A stretch of DNA of 64,000 bases from Pleurocapsales cyanobacterium LEGE 06147 (GTDB lineage Bacteria > Cyanobacteriota > Cyanobacteriia > Cyanobacteriales > Xenococcaceae): NCBI GenBank assembly GCA_015207585.1, contig JADEWQ010000011.1:1-64000 (forward strand). Reading direction: 5' to 3'. The position numbers and the translations under genes were made by a program. The stretch's first letter is position 1, and each line of letters begins with the position of its first letter. The notes under the pieces are model-generated. The model had not been told where the DNA came from. It made no database searches and worked only from the letters and a program-made list of their open reading frames with translations. Shown one piece after another: positions 8,726 to 18,544 of the stretch.

Positions 8726-8837
8726 GAATTCTTTTGGTTCGATCGTAATTGGCGATCACTTTAATTACTAAATTACTAAAACATTTAAACAGATTTTCCT
8801 GAACAGGACTTACGCAGGAAAGAAGAGTAAAGTCGAG

Positions 8838-10037
8838 CTACGCAGCCATAGTCGGTCTAAAGGCTGGATCGACATGCTCCAAAATTTTTTGAATCCGATT
8901 TTCCCAGGAAAACTGCTTAACAAAATCTATGCTGACCGGAAAGTTCGATGCTGATTCAGCAGTCGTCTGTAAAACATTTCGTAAGCAACTTGCTAGCGCG
9001 GCGGGTCGATCGGGATCGCACCAGGCAGCAATCGCCTCCGTCCCCTCAAAGCTGCGCAAGGATTGGATTCGAGTGGCAATAATTGGTGTACCCGAGGCCA
9101 TGTAGTCGAACAACTTTAACGGGGAGGTAAATTTAGCCGCTTCTCCCGAGCAATGGGGATGTAATAGAACATCAGCAGCTTGCAGTAAACTAGATAAAGC
9201 TCGTTGGGGTAAAAAACCTAACAGCTCAACATTATCTAGCTGCTTCTCCGCGATACGCTGCTGGTAGAGTTGCCGCTGAGCTTCGGGTCCACCTGCCAAA
9301 GCAAAGCTCACATCAGGGAAATCACCTGCGATTTCTAAAATTTGGTCGATCCCTTTGAAGGAGTAAAGAGCTCCTCCATAGACGGCTAACTTACGCCGAT
9401 TATGCCTTAGGAGAAGCTGGTCTCTCCATTCCTGGGCTGCCTGGGGCTGGCGTTCGAGAAACAAAGCGTTGTAGCCGTTAGGAACCACAACAATCTTTTC
9501 TATTGGCATGCCGTTATTAACCATGGAGTCTCTGACAGAATCGATAACTGTGACCGCTACCTGTAATAACGGACTATTGACAATGTCCGGTTCGTAGCGT
9601 TTTGAATTGTGGTGATGACATTCATAAATTGTGGGAATACCCTTGTTAATAGCTGCCTTAACAAAATTCCAATCTCGGGTGTGAACCAATTGAGTTCGGG
9701 AGGATATGTGAAGCGGCCAGTAATACTTGCAGGTGATTGTACTTGAATTTGTATATTTGTTGGGAAAGCGATCGATAGGCCACGGCATTGCCAAGGTTAA
9801 GATCTGCAGGCGATCTCGTATATTGTAAAAGTTAACAAAGGTTTGGTCAGGTCTTCGCGGTCGGAAAGGCAAAAACCAATTGATTGGATTGTACGCAGAA
9901 CGACGTCGGTCGAGAAAAGAGAGCACTACTGAATAGCCTAAATTGGCAGCAGCATTCGCACATTGAACAATCTGAATCAAATGGGCATCAGATTTAGGCA
10001 GACTATCTCTAACAAAAAAAAAGTAGTACTTACTCAT
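8838..10037 (-). CDS. GT4-type glycosyltransferase
   Basis: This is a GT-B fold glycosyltransferase of family GT4. Its N-terminal half starts MSKYYFFFVRDSLPKSD with an acceptor-domain Rossmann layout. The C-terminal donor domain has VVVPNGYN, KLAVYGGALYSFKGIDQILE, LLGFLPQRALSSLLQAADVLLHPH and the EAAKFTSPLKLFDYMASGTPIIAT nucleotide-sugar motif. I start it at ATG 10037; a longer frame opens at 10109 but its extra residues look non-coding. It is the last gene of a minus-strand cluster with an ABC exporter and another GT4 enzyme. Together these suggest assembly and export of a polysaccharide or glycolipid. Sugar and acceptor are unknown. Confidence 0.88.
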   Translation of the reverse strand: MSKYYFFFVRDSLPKSDAHLIQIVQCANAAANLGYSVVLSFLDRRRSAYNPINWFLPFRPRRPDQTFVNFYNIRDRLQILTLAMPWPIDRFPNKYTNSSTITCKYYWPLHISSRTQLVHTRDWNFVKAAINKGIPTIYECHHHNSKRYEPDIVNSPLLQVAVTVIDSVRDSMVNNGMPIEKIVVVPNGYNALFLERQPQAAQEWRDQLLLRHNRRKLAVYGGALYSFKGIDQILEIAGDFPDVSFALAGGPEAQRQLYQQRIAEKQLDNVELLGFLPQRALSSLLQAADVLLHPHCSGEAAKFTSPLKLFDYMASGTPIIATRIQSLRSFEGTEAIAAWCDPDRPAALASCLRNVLQTTAESASNFPVSIDFVKQFSWENRIQKILEHVDPAFRPTMAA

Positions 10038-10209
10038 AAAAATGGGAAAATTTAGTTTAATATGTAGAAGTAAAATAGGTTTTGAGAAGTTTTGGTGCGC
10101 TGGCTTCACCAGATCCGCAAGCGGATCGCTATGTAATTAATTTTGCCTAGTTACTTAGCTTTTATGTCACCCTGTCAGGGAGCAATAATAATTGCTCATA
10201 CATTTAACC

Positions 10210-12249
10210 TTATTTGCATTTTTGTAAGGCTCGAGCTTCATAATTTTTAAGAGTATTGAGTAAATTTTTTGCTGATTGATATGATTCTTCAACTAGTTTG
10301 TAGTGTTCTTTAGGATTATCAACTAATCCTTCAGTAACTAACCACAAAGAACCAAGCAGTGAATTAAGACTATTACGAATTTCATAGGAAAAATTAGTGG
10401 CAAATTGGTTAAAATTTAGAGAGATTTCTTGAGATATTTGATTTAGTTTAGCCTCAGTTTTTTTCTGAAATTGCAGGGCATATAAGCGAGCATAATAACC
10501 ATTTTTTGCTAATAATTCTTCGTGGTTACCTATTTCGACGATCTTGCCTCGATCCAACACCACGATTTGGTATGCTTTTTGGATAGTAGATAATCTATGG
10601 GCGATCACTAAAGTAGTGCGATCGCGACTTAGTTCTTCAATCGCCTCTTGCACTAATCTTTCTGAAACAGTATCTAGCGCGCTAGTAGCTTCATCTAAAA
10701 TGAGAATATCTGGATTGCGCAACAGGGCACGAGCGATCGCGATTCTCTGTCGCTGTCCTCCAGAAAGCATCACGCCGCGATCGCCAATTTCTGTATTCAA
10801 TCCCTGTGATAACTGCGTAATAAATTCATGAGCGTTTGCTCTTTTAGCGGCGGCGACGATCTCTTCTTCAGTTACTTCTGGCATTCCATAAGCAATGTTA
10901 TAACGTATGGAATTGTTAAACAGAAAAGTATCTTGACTCACTACCCCCATAGTTTGCCGTAGACTTCTGAGATCGTATTCTCGTAAATCTACGCCATCAA
11001 TAGTTATACGTCCATTAGTAGGGTCATAAAATCTTGGTAGTAAATCGGCAATTGTGGATTTGCCTGCTCCGGAAGCACCCACTAAAGCAATTGTTCTCCC
11101 TTTAGGAATCCATAAATTTATTTCCTTGAGAATGATTTTGTCATGACCTGGATAAGAAAAGCTTACTTTTTCAAAACTAATACCTTGAGTTAATTGCGTT
11201 AATCGTTTATTTCCCGTACTTAAAAACAGTTTATTATCACGGCGTAAAAAATCTGCCACTATTTCCACACTAGGGATATTATTAGCAAATTGAGTACGGG
11301 CATTATTTAATTGACCGATAAATGGCAAGAGGCGAAACAAAATAACTAAGTATGTTAATAAAATTGGAGCAAATTCTTGTATTTGTTGTGTAAATAAATA
11401 ACGTCCTAGCAAGATTAAAAATAAGATTGCGATAATACCCGATATTTCATTAAGTGGTCCAATGATTGCAGAAATTGACAGTGACTGTAGTTGAGCTTTT
11501 TCTCGTTGTTTAATTAGTTGTTTAATTTGTTCGTATTCATACTTTTCATTACTTACAGTTTGGATTAAACGAATTCCCAGGATCAGTTCCATTATTCCGC
11601 GGGAATATTGTCTAGATTTTTCTGCTAATTCTCCACCTAGTTTTCGCGAATAATTCACAAAAAATTGATTCAAAGAAACAACTATTCCTAATAGGATTGT
11701 GGTTATGATAGTAAGCTGCCAAGAAATCAAAAGCAAAAAGTAAATAAAAGTCAAAATAGTAATAGAATTAATTAAGATTCCAGTTCCATTTCTAATGGCA
11801 GCAGCAGTTTTTTCAACTTCAAGATTAATGCGATTAATAATATCGCCTATTTGATTTTTTACATAAAAATCCATTCCCACTTCTAACAGTAGAGTTAATC
11901 CCTCTAATCTCAAGCGATTAACTAAATATTTAGAATAGTAATTGCCGAGCATAATACTAGTGTAATTAGTAGCGTTTTTTAGAAAAATGGCTAAAATAAT
12001 AGCTCCAATCATGACAATAAGCTTTTGTTCTCCTTGAAAAGATTCAAACAAAGAGAAAATTGGTTTAAGAATTGTCAATTGTTCTGATATATTATCTTCA
12101 GAATTTCCTAAAAAAACTACTACAATTGGTACAATTAAAGCAGTACTAACTCCATTAAAAATAGCCCCACTAAAACTAAAAATAATTATTAAGAAAAACA
12201 ATAAAGGTCTTTCTTTTACTATGTTTAATAAAAATTTATTAGAAGACAT
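10210..12249 (-). CDS. HepA-like ABC exporter with kinase-like C-terminal tail
   Basis: The 679-residue protein fuses a six-helix ABC transmembrane domain (residues ~15-325) to an ATPase domain: Walker A GASGAGKST near 393, Q-loop VVSQDTFLF, signature LSGGQRQRIAIARALL, Walker B ILILDEATSALD and the H-loop AHRLS. This is a homodimeric half-transporter exporter of the MsbA/HepA type, probably moving a lipid-linked glycan or glycolipid across the inner membrane. After the normal end (near residue 590) it carries about 85 extra residues resembling a histidine-kinase dimerisation helix pair (NFSYEIRNSLNSLLG) with Tyr622 where the phospho-His would be. It lies 16 bases from the upstream GT4 gene. 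Confidence 0.9.
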   Translation of the reverse strand: MSSNKFLLNIVKERPLLFFLIIIFSFSGAIFNGVSTALIVPIVVVFLGNSEDNISEQLTILKPIFSLFESFQGEQKLIVMIGAIILAIFLKNATNYTSIMLGNYYSKYLVNRLRLEGLTLLLEVGMDFYVKNQIGDIINRINLEVEKTAAAIRNGTGILINSITILTFIYFLLLISWQLTIITTILLGIVVSLNQFFVNYSRKLGGELAEKSRQYSRGIMELILGIRLIQTVSNEKYEYEQIKQLIKQREKAQLQSLSISAIIGPLNEISGIIAILFLILLGRYLFTQQIQEFAPILLTYLVILFRLLPFIGQLNNARTQFANNIPSVEIVADFLRRDNKLFLSTGNKRLTQLTQGISFEKVSFSYPGHDKIILKEINLWIPKGRTIALVGASGAGKSTIADLLPRFYDPTNGRITIDGVDLREYDLRSLRQTMGVVSQDTFLFNNSIRYNIAYGMPEVTEEEIVAAAKRANAHEFITQLSQGLNTEIGDRGVMLSGGQRQRIAIARALLRNPDILILDEATSALDTVSERLVQEAIEELSRDRTTLVIAHRLSTIQKAYQIVVLDRGKIVEIGNHEELLAKNGYYARLYALQFQKKTEAKLNQISQEISLNFNQFATNFSYEIRNSLNSLLGSLWLVTEGLVDNPKEHYKLVEESYQSAKNLLNTLKNYEARALQKCK

Positions 12250-12265
12250 GATCGATAATTAAGAA

Positions 12266-13477
12266 TTAAATAGAAGATTCAGTAAAATTAGTAATTATTT
12301 GGAAAAGAGTTTGCACCATGACATTAAGACTATAGTGTTCAATACATCTTTGTCTGGCAGCTATTCCCTTAGTATTGGCAGCATTTAAGTCGGCAAAAAT
12401 TAATTCAATGGTGCTAGCTATTTGTTCTGGAGAACTGGGTTCTACTAAATAACCCGTATCAGCTAAGATTTGAGGAATATCACCAACACGAGTGGCTAAA
12501 ATTGGTTTTGCCATGGCCATCCCGTCAGTTAATTTGAGGGGAAATTGAGCTTGGGCTGCAGGAGTGTTTCGTTGCGGAACGACCACTACATGAGCAGCAG
12601 AGACTACTTCTGGCATCAGATATGCTGGAGAGCGAGGAAGTTGAATAATCCATCTGCTCCACTTTTCCTGGAGTTGGCGATCGTAGTCATCGTAAGGACT
12701 TCCACCGACGATCGCCAGCCGCAAGTCGTCTCGATCTAGTCGATCTAAAGCAATCAAAACATCTTCTACTCCTTTGTAAGGTCGCGGTGCACCGGGAAAC
12801 ATTAAAATTTTGTAGTCAGCCAAGCCATATTTGACACGACTTGCTTGGGAGTTGTATTTGGCTGGATCGAAAAGAGAGGTATCTTTACCATTGGGAATAT
12901 AAATGCCGCCAAATCGTCGCTGCAAAAATTGATTGTGGATGGTAACTGCATCTGCTTGAAAAGATAAACCTTCAATCCACTTGAGATATAAAGGGTGATC
13001 GGGATGTCTTAAGGCTCCCTCTGATTTGAGAAGATCGCGGGCAAGTTGTTTTAAGCTAGGACGATACTGCCATTGTTCCCCACCGTGCCAACTCATTTCC
13101 CAATCATCAATATCTAAAATCAGGGGACGACGACTCAGACACTTTTTCAGAAGGGCAATCCCAAAACTGCTGGGCTTAAGCTTAACTGCATAAATAATAT
13201 CTCCGTCGATTCTGCTAATAAGTTGAGATGCCGCCCGCAAAAATCCTGAATGATACTGACAGGGAAAAGAAATAATGGGAAATTCAGGAGTAGCGATCGC
13301 GCAAGCCTCTTCACCAAAAGCAATTCCTAGCATTTCCACTTGGTAGTTAAGTATCCTTAAAGCTTGAGCTAAAAGAAACGGACGAACTGCACCTCCCCAT
13401 CTACCAGCACCACTACTAGATAAATCGCTAACTACCAGAGAAACTTTGAGTTGTTGCTCGTTTGCTTGCTTAATCAA
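12266..13477 (-). CDS. GT4-type glycosyltransferase
   Basis: The 403-residue protein has the GT-B layout. Its N-terminus contains the GAGRWGGAVRPFLLAQAL loop, and the donor domain has IPNGKDTSLFDP, ILMFPGAPRPYKGVEDVLIAL, LAIVGGSPYDDYDRQLQ, VVPQRNTPAAQAQFPLKLTDGMAMAKPILAT and VGDIPQILADTGYLVEP. It is the first gene of the minus-strand polysaccharide-type cluster; the ABC exporter follows after 16 bases. The DIDDWEM segment near residue 125 may hold substrate-binding acids. The donor sugar cannot be deduced. Confidence 0.88.
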   Translation of the reverse strand: MIKQANEQQLKVSLVVSDLSSSGAGRWGGAVRPFLLAQALRILNYQVEMLGIAFGEEACAIATPEFPIISFPCQYHSGFLRAASQLISRIDGDIIYAVKLKPSSFGIALLKKCLSRRPLILDIDDWEMSWHGGEQWQYRPSLKQLARDLLKSEGALRHPDHPLYLKWIEGLSFQADAVTIHNQFLQRRFGGIYIPNGKDTSLFDPAKYNSQASRVKYGLADYKILMFPGAPRPYKGVEDVLIALDRLDRDDLRLAIVGGSPYDDYDRQLQEKWSRWIIQLPRSPAYLMPEVVSAAHVVVVPQRNTPAAQAQFPLKLTDGMAMAKPILATRVGDIPQILADTGYLVEPSSPEQIASTIELIFADLNAANTKGIAARQRCIEHYSLNVMVQTLFQIITNFTESSI

Positions 13478-13672
13478 GATTTCAATCTCACCATTAAGTG
13501 ACTCAGTGACGTTTCAGAGTGAAGCTGATACGTGTTGGTAACTTGCCCTAACAGAATTAAATAGAGTGAATTGAATCATCGAGAGGGTAAGTCATTTTTA
13601 TTGTTCCCAATTTTTGATTTTTAATTGTCACTTGTCGAAAAATTCAAAATTTGAAGTTTTTGAAAGAAATAA

Positions 13673-13999
13673 ATGGTGACTCTTAGTTGTCGCCTAGAAA
13701 GGGGCTGCGTGCGGAATTTACGAGGTCGCGTCTGCAGAATTTATTTCCGCTTCAGAATGGTTGTCGTTGCCCACGAAGATAGACTGGCAAGGTTTGGCTT
13801 TGACCTCTTTAAATGGTTGTGCGAACAAAACAGGTGTGAACTCGTGGTTCTCAATGACACAAACCTCAGCCCAGAGCAAGAAATGGTTGAAGACCTACTC
13901 GCAATCGTTAACTACTTCAGTAGCAGACTCTACGGACTCAGAAAAGACAAGACTCAAATCGAAGAAGATACGAGTTTACCCAGAGGCAGAACTAAATAA
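13673..13999 (+). pseudogene. IS607-type serine recombinase TnpA remnant
   Basis: The C-terminal ~85 residues match the IS607 TnpA family: VVVAHEDRLARFGFDLFKWLCEQ, ELVVLNDTNLSPEQEMVEDLLAIVNYFSSRLYGLRKDK. The N-terminal MerR-like helix-turn-helix and the serine catalytic region are missing; the ~28 codons before the match do not resemble the family. It is therefore a 5'-truncated remnant. Its 3' end overlaps the tnpB remnant in another frame, as is usual for these elements. Confidence 0.8.
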
Positions 14000-14450
14000 A
14001 GAATGGCGGAAATGGCTTGCGGGTTGTAGATTTTGTTTTAACAGAGCCATTGACTTCCAACGTAAGGCCCAAAAGAGGATCGGTAAATTACAACTCCGCA
14101 ATCTTGTAATGCAGTCTGATTTACCTACTTGGGTTAAGGAAGTACCTTGCCACATAAGGCAGAATGCTATCTTTGATGCCCACTTAGCTTTCACCGCCAG
14201 CCGGAAACAAGGAACCAACAAATCTGAAGCTGGTAAGTTTCGTAAATGCACCAAATGTGGACAAATCCACCGTACATTAGGTGGAAATAAGAAATTCAAA
14301 TGTCCTCATTGTGGTTATGAAATCGACAGAGATTTCAATGGCGCTTTCGGAATTTTTCTGAAGGCTTTGAAGGATACTTCCTTTGTCTCCTATATAAAAG
14401 ACATTGCTATCGTCACATTGTCCGAGATTGTTAAAGATAATGTCGCGTAA
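13854..14450 (+). pseudogene. TnpB remnant with large internal deletion
   Basis: The reading frame joins a TnpB N-terminus (KIRVYPEAELNKEWRKWLAGCRFCFNRAIDFQRKA in pieces, then VPCHIRQNAIFDAHLAFTASR) directly to the C-terminal zinc ribbon CTKCG..CPHCGYEIDRDFNGAFGIFLKAL. About 200 or more central residues of a normal ~400-residue TnpB are gone, including RuvC-I and RuvC-II with their catalytic Asp and Glu. Only the RuvC-III Asp (DRDFNG) and the four zinc Cys remain, so it cannot act as an RNA-guided nuclease. The start is uncertain because the N-terminus overlaps the tnpA remnant. treY ends 18 bases after its stop. Confidence 0.8.
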
Positions 14451-14468
14451 ATGTATCAGTAAAAACAT

Positions 14469-17312
14469 CTATGAATCTGCTTTAGTTGCGTTGTTATCGC
14501 TTACTAGAAGAGCAACGGGGAAATGTTGCAAAGCTTGAGCGATCGCAATAGTATCGCTATCGGCAATTACTTGAGGGGTAATGGCATCTTTCCAATTGGC
14601 TCGCAATCCTTGAGGGATCGTGATGCGAGTATCTGCCCACACTTTTTCCCCTAAAGGAAATGCATCTGGTTCTACTAAGCTAGTGAGGAAGCAAGGAGCA
14701 ATAGCGATCGCTGTAGTTTGCCGATAATGTCTGGCAAAAGCCACAATGTGGTCTTGATATTCGCCGACAACATCTAGAGGAATGTAAGCGCCTTGATGAA
14801 AAAGATCTAAATCCTTATTTCTTGCTTCAAGTACTCTGGCAATTAAGAACAGCTTGATACGTCCATCTCGGCTGTTGTCGAGCAAGTCGACCATCGTACC
14901 GGAGATATCTGTTTTAGTTTGCTGCTTGATATCTTGCAAATAAGACCATCGTCGCTCGAAGTCAACGGGACGACGATTATCGGGATCGACTAAACTCAAA
15001 TCCCAAAGCTCGCTTCCTTGGTAAAAGTCTGGCACGCCAGGAGCTACCATTTTCAAAAGGGTCTGGGAAAGAGAATTAAACATCCCGTAGTAAGCGATCC
15101 ACTGCTGGAAGGAACGCAATTTTTCTAAAAATAGATTATCTTCAGACGGCTGCAGAATTTGCTCGACAAAAGCAACAAAACCATCCTCATAATCACTATC
15201 CGGTCTGAGCCAAGCGGTGTGAACTTTTGCCTCTCTTACTGCTTTAATAACGTAGTCTTTGATGCGATCGACAAACTGGGGGTATTCCTCCTCAGTAAAA
15301 GGAAAAGCACCTACTAAAGTCTGATACAAAAAGTATTCGTCATTAGCATCGGGGATAATACGACCATTGATATCCGTTTTATAAGTGCGATTCAGTTCGC
15401 TCCAAGTCCTCACCTGAGTTTCCCATTCATCGGGAATTTCAGAAAGGACATTGATTCTTGCCCTAACATCTTCACTGCGTTTGGTATCGTGGGTAGAAGA
15501 TGCGTTCATGGCATGGGGCCAGCGGTCTTGACCCTTTTGATTGAAGTTGTGAAAAACGGAAATCGGAACGCCAAATAGACCTGGAGTGCCGCCCACTTCA
15601 TTTAACGATAGCAGTCTATTGTAAACGTATAGAGCTGTATCCTCGACACCTTTAGCCATAAGAGGACCAGTAAACTGTTGGAGCCTCATGACAAAATGAA
15701 GCCACAGGGCTTTATCCTCCTCTTTGAGCGATTCTTCCTCTTCTAATAGCAAGATCTTCTCTAGGAAATTCAACTCATTAATCAGCTTAGGAAGTTTTGT
15801 TTTAGCTTTTTGAATGACATCTTCTATGCAGATGCGATCGCCTTCATTAATTCCTTCGCGATCGATATAAGTGCGATAAACTGGAAATTGCACTAAAACT
15901 TCCAGAATTGTTTTCCTTAAACCGTTGAGAGTAAAGTCTCTTCCATATCTATATTTACCAGCAATTTTCTTAAAAAGATTGGCTAAATTTTCAACATCTC
16001 CTGCTAAATTTTGATCGGCAATCAATCTTTTTTTCTCGGCAACAATTTCTTCGTAGTCAAAATCTTTGCCAATAAATTTACAATAAATTTCATTGAAGCG
16101 ACGGTAATTTTCTCCTTGAGAAAAACAAAAAAGACTATTGAGACAATTTAAAAAATCATAGCCAGAAGTTCCTTGAATCGGCCAGTCACTGGGTATTTCT
16201 TCATACCGAGAAAAATAATCTCTTTCTAACTCGACAATTTTTTCGGTCACGATATAAAAATCCCCGACTTTTTCACGCAGCTTTGTTAAATATGCAGTGG
16301 GATCGTACAGTCCATCAATATGGTCAATTCTCAGACCAGTAAATTTGCCTGACTCTACTAGTTTGACAATTAAATCGTGAGTTTTTTCAAAAACTCTAGC
16401 ATCTTCGGCTCGCAGGCAAATCAATTCATTTACAGTAAAAAATCGCCGATAGTTAAGTTCTTCTGCCCCTACTTTCCAAAAAGATAAGCGAAAAAATTGT
16501 TCGGACAGTAAATTTTCCAATAGATCGAAACTTTCCGAATTGCCTGATTCTCCATTAAAAATCCGAATATTTTGGTCGATAAACTCTTTAATTTCCGGTT
16601 TATCTTGATATAATTCCCACAAAAGTCCTTTAACAAAATTCGCCTGGTCTTCTCTCTGTTTGCCTGAGGTTTCTGAAGGAATACTTTTTAAAATATAAAG
16701 AATACCTAATAACTTAATAAAATCTGGGTTGTCTCGTCCTAGTGACTTAGTTAGCCTTTCCAAATCGTATGTAATTAAACTAGCATAGGAATCTATTCGT
16801 AGGGGAATTTTCAAGCCATAATAATTAACGCTTAAAACAGATTCCTCATATTTAAGTTGAATTTCTCCATTTTCCAAACACTGACCATAAAAATCCCCTA
16901 GCATTGGTGTGAGTACTTTTCCTTTGATATCTTCATAGGGATGTTCCCAATCGATGTCAAAATAGTCGAAATATTCTGAATCAGGACCATTTTCTAGAAC
17001 ATCCATTAAAAATTGGTTTTGGCTGTCATATGCCATGTGATTGGGGACAATATCTTGCAGCCATCCCATCTCCCGCTGTTGTAATTCATTGATTAGCTGG
17101 TCAAATGCTTCCTCAGAGCCAAGCTCGGGATTCAGTTGATTGGGGTCGACGACATCATAACCGTGAGTACTTCCTTCTCTAGCTTTAAAAATAGGCGAAG
17201 CATAGAGATCGGAAATGCCTAATTCAGCTAAGTATGGCACGATCTTTCTCGCTGCTTCAAACCCAAAAGCAGAATTGAACTGAATCCGATAAGTAGCGGC
17301 TGGAATACGCAT
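14469..17312 (-). CDS. treY: Malto-oligosyltrehalose synthase
   Basis: TreY converts the reducing end of malto-oligosaccharides to a trehalose unit in the TreY-TreZ pathway. The 947-residue protein has the GH13_26 layout: N-terminal MRIPAATYRIQFNSAFGF, YASPIFKAREGSTHGYDVVDP, the VPNHMAYD motif, GLRIDHIDGLYDP with the nucleophile Asp, FYIVTEKI with the general acid Glu, GTSGYDFLN, and the late NASSTHDTKRSEDVRARI and PGVPDFYQGSELW blocks. Length is normal. No treZ or treH lies next to it; ccaA is upstream. Trehalose is a desiccation protectant in cyanobacteria, so the substrate is presumably glycogen-derived glucan. Confidence 0.95.
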   Translation of the reverse strand: MRIPAATYRIQFNSAFGFEAARKIVPYLAELGISDLYASPIFKAREGSTHGYDVVDPNQLNPELGSEEAFDQLINELQQREMGWLQDIVPNHMAYDSQNQFLMDVLENGPDSEYFDYFDIDWEHPYEDIKGKVLTPMLGDFYGQCLENGEIQLKYEESVLSVNYYGLKIPLRIDSYASLITYDLERLTKSLGRDNPDFIKLLGILYILKSIPSETSGKQREDQANFVKGLLWELYQDKPEIKEFIDQNIRIFNGESGNSESFDLLENLLSEQFFRLSFWKVGAEELNYRRFFTVNELICLRAEDARVFEKTHDLIVKLVESGKFTGLRIDHIDGLYDPTAYLTKLREKVGDFYIVTEKIVELERDYFSRYEEIPSDWPIQGTSGYDFLNCLNSLFCFSQGENYRRFNEIYCKFIGKDFDYEEIVAEKKRLIADQNLAGDVENLANLFKKIAGKYRYGRDFTLNGLRKTILEVLVQFPVYRTYIDREGINEGDRICIEDVIQKAKTKLPKLINELNFLEKILLLEEEESLKEEDKALWLHFVMRLQQFTGPLMAKGVEDTALYVYNRLLSLNEVGGTPGLFGVPISVFHNFNQKGQDRWPHAMNASSTHDTKRSEDVRARINVLSEIPDEWETQVRTWSELNRTYKTDINGRIIPDANDEYFLYQTLVGAFPFTEEEYPQFVDRIKDYVIKAVREAKVHTAWLRPDSDYEDGFVAFVEQILQPSEDNLFLEKLRSFQQWIAYYGMFNSLSQTLLKMVAPGVPDFYQGSELWDLSLVDPDNRRPVDFERRWSYLQDIKQQTKTDISGTMVDLLDNSRDGRIKLFLIARVLEARNKDLDLFHQGAYIPLDVVGEYQDHIVAFARHYRQTTAIAIAPCFLTSLVEPDAFPLGEKVWADTRITIPQGLRANWKDAITPQVIADSDTIAIAQALQHFPVALLVSDNNATKADS

Positions 17313-17385
17313 AATGAAGACCCCATTTTTGAATGTTATTTGATTTTCACTAACTAATGGAAGGATAAAAGTTTTTATAATTTAA

Positions 17386-18357
17386 TTAATTCTCTCGCGA
17401 GTAGATTTTTCTAGCCCAAAGCTGTATCGGTTCAGAAAATCTGTAGTGGTAGCCTCGTAGTTCACTAACACTCATCCCTAGTTGACGAGCTTCTTCAAAT
17501 AATTCCCGGAGCGATCGCATTGCCTTTTCAGCATCCATCGATGACTGAGGAGTAATCGCTAGTAAAGCTTCAAGTTGTGCTCTAATTGGGTCTGTCGACT
17601 CTGAGGATAGCCACTGGTTTGCATTTTCCTGGGAAGATTGTCTCTCGATTCTCAATAGTTTGCAAGCAACTGGGGGAGCATTAGTATTGACATATTGACT
17701 ATTTTGGGAGTCGTTTGAGGTTGCGGTATCTAGTATTTGACTTTGGGGAGAGACATAGGTGTGAGTTGCTTCATCGTAAGCCAAAACTTCTCCTGTCTCG
17801 ATATGATAAATCCAACCGTAGATGCGCAGTTTACCTCGATGCAGTTTAGCTTGTACTACTGGATAGGTTTTGAGGTTGTCAATTTGAATCAAAACGTTTT
17901 CAGCTACCATAATCTCGAGTAACTCTTCGCTTTCATAGTTTGAATAGTTTTCTTGTACGAGACGGCGAGCCGATTCTGCATGTTTTAACCAGTCATATAC
18001 TAAAGGCATGTCCGCCTGTAATTTATTGAGCTTGAGCAATCCTTTCATTGCTCCACAATGAGAATGTCCACAGACCACAATTTGTTCGATTCCTAGGGCA
18101 TGAATAGCGTATTCGATAGTTCCTCCTTCGCCCCCGTTAGCTGCTCTATAGGGAGGAATGATATTGCCCGCGTTCCGAATGACAAACAGTTCCCCTACAT
18201 CAGCTTGAGTAATGAGATTTGGATCTATCCGAGAATCAGAACAGGTAATAAAGAGGACTCGGGGTTTCTGACCGTGAGAAAGTTGCGCCAGGAGTTGTTG
18301 GTGGGAGGTAACATAAGTATCTCGAAATTTATGCAGACCGCGAATTAGCTTCTTCAC
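17386..18357 (-). CDS. ccaA: Beta-carbonic anhydrase, carboxysomal type
   Basis: It interconverts CO2 and bicarbonate; CcaA sits inside beta-carboxysomes. The 323-residue protein carries zinc ligands Cys39 with the Asp41/Arg43 dyad (TCSDSRIDPN), and His98/Cys101 (CGHSHCGAMKG). LFVIRNAGNIIPPYRAANGGEG and ETGEVLAYDEATHTYVSPQSQ match CcaA of Synechocystis closely as I recall it. A poorly conserved linker (about residues 205-275) precedes a C-terminal helical tail, EKAMRSLRELFEEARQLG. C-terminal extensions in this family bind CcmM; whether this one does is inference. No ccm genes are nearby, which is usual for ccaA. Confidence 0.9.
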   Translation of the reverse strand: MKKLIRGLHKFRDTYVTSHQQLLAQLSHGQKPRVLFITCSDSRIDPNLITQADVGELFVIRNAGNIIPPYRAANGGEGGTIEYAIHALGIEQIVVCGHSHCGAMKGLLKLNKLQADMPLVYDWLKHAESARRLVQENYSNYESEELLEIMVAENVLIQIDNLKTYPVVQAKLHRGKLRIYGWIYHIETGEVLAYDEATHTYVSPQSQILDTATSNDSQNSQYVNTNAPPVACKLLRIERQSSQENANQWLSSESTDPIRAQLEALLAITPQSSMDAEKAMRSLRELFEEARQLGMSVSELRGYHYRFSEPIQLWARKIYSREN

Positions 18358-18544
18358 TATGGTTTGTCTTTATTTAAGTAGGGGACGATTGAATAATATT
18401 TCTCTTTATCAATTTTAAATTTAACTTGATGTCAGAACAATTCCCTATCCGTCTTACGGTGAAAATGAATTTTGACCGCGTAATCTCAAAAGCTGAGTAG
18501 TATTGGCTAAAGTTCGCCTTCCACAATTTTCTGGCGCGTGGGTT

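Noticed and set aside
13976-14299. 107-codon minus-strand frame across the TnpB remnant
   Set aside because: The plus strand carries recognisable TnpB motifs; the antisense product has none.
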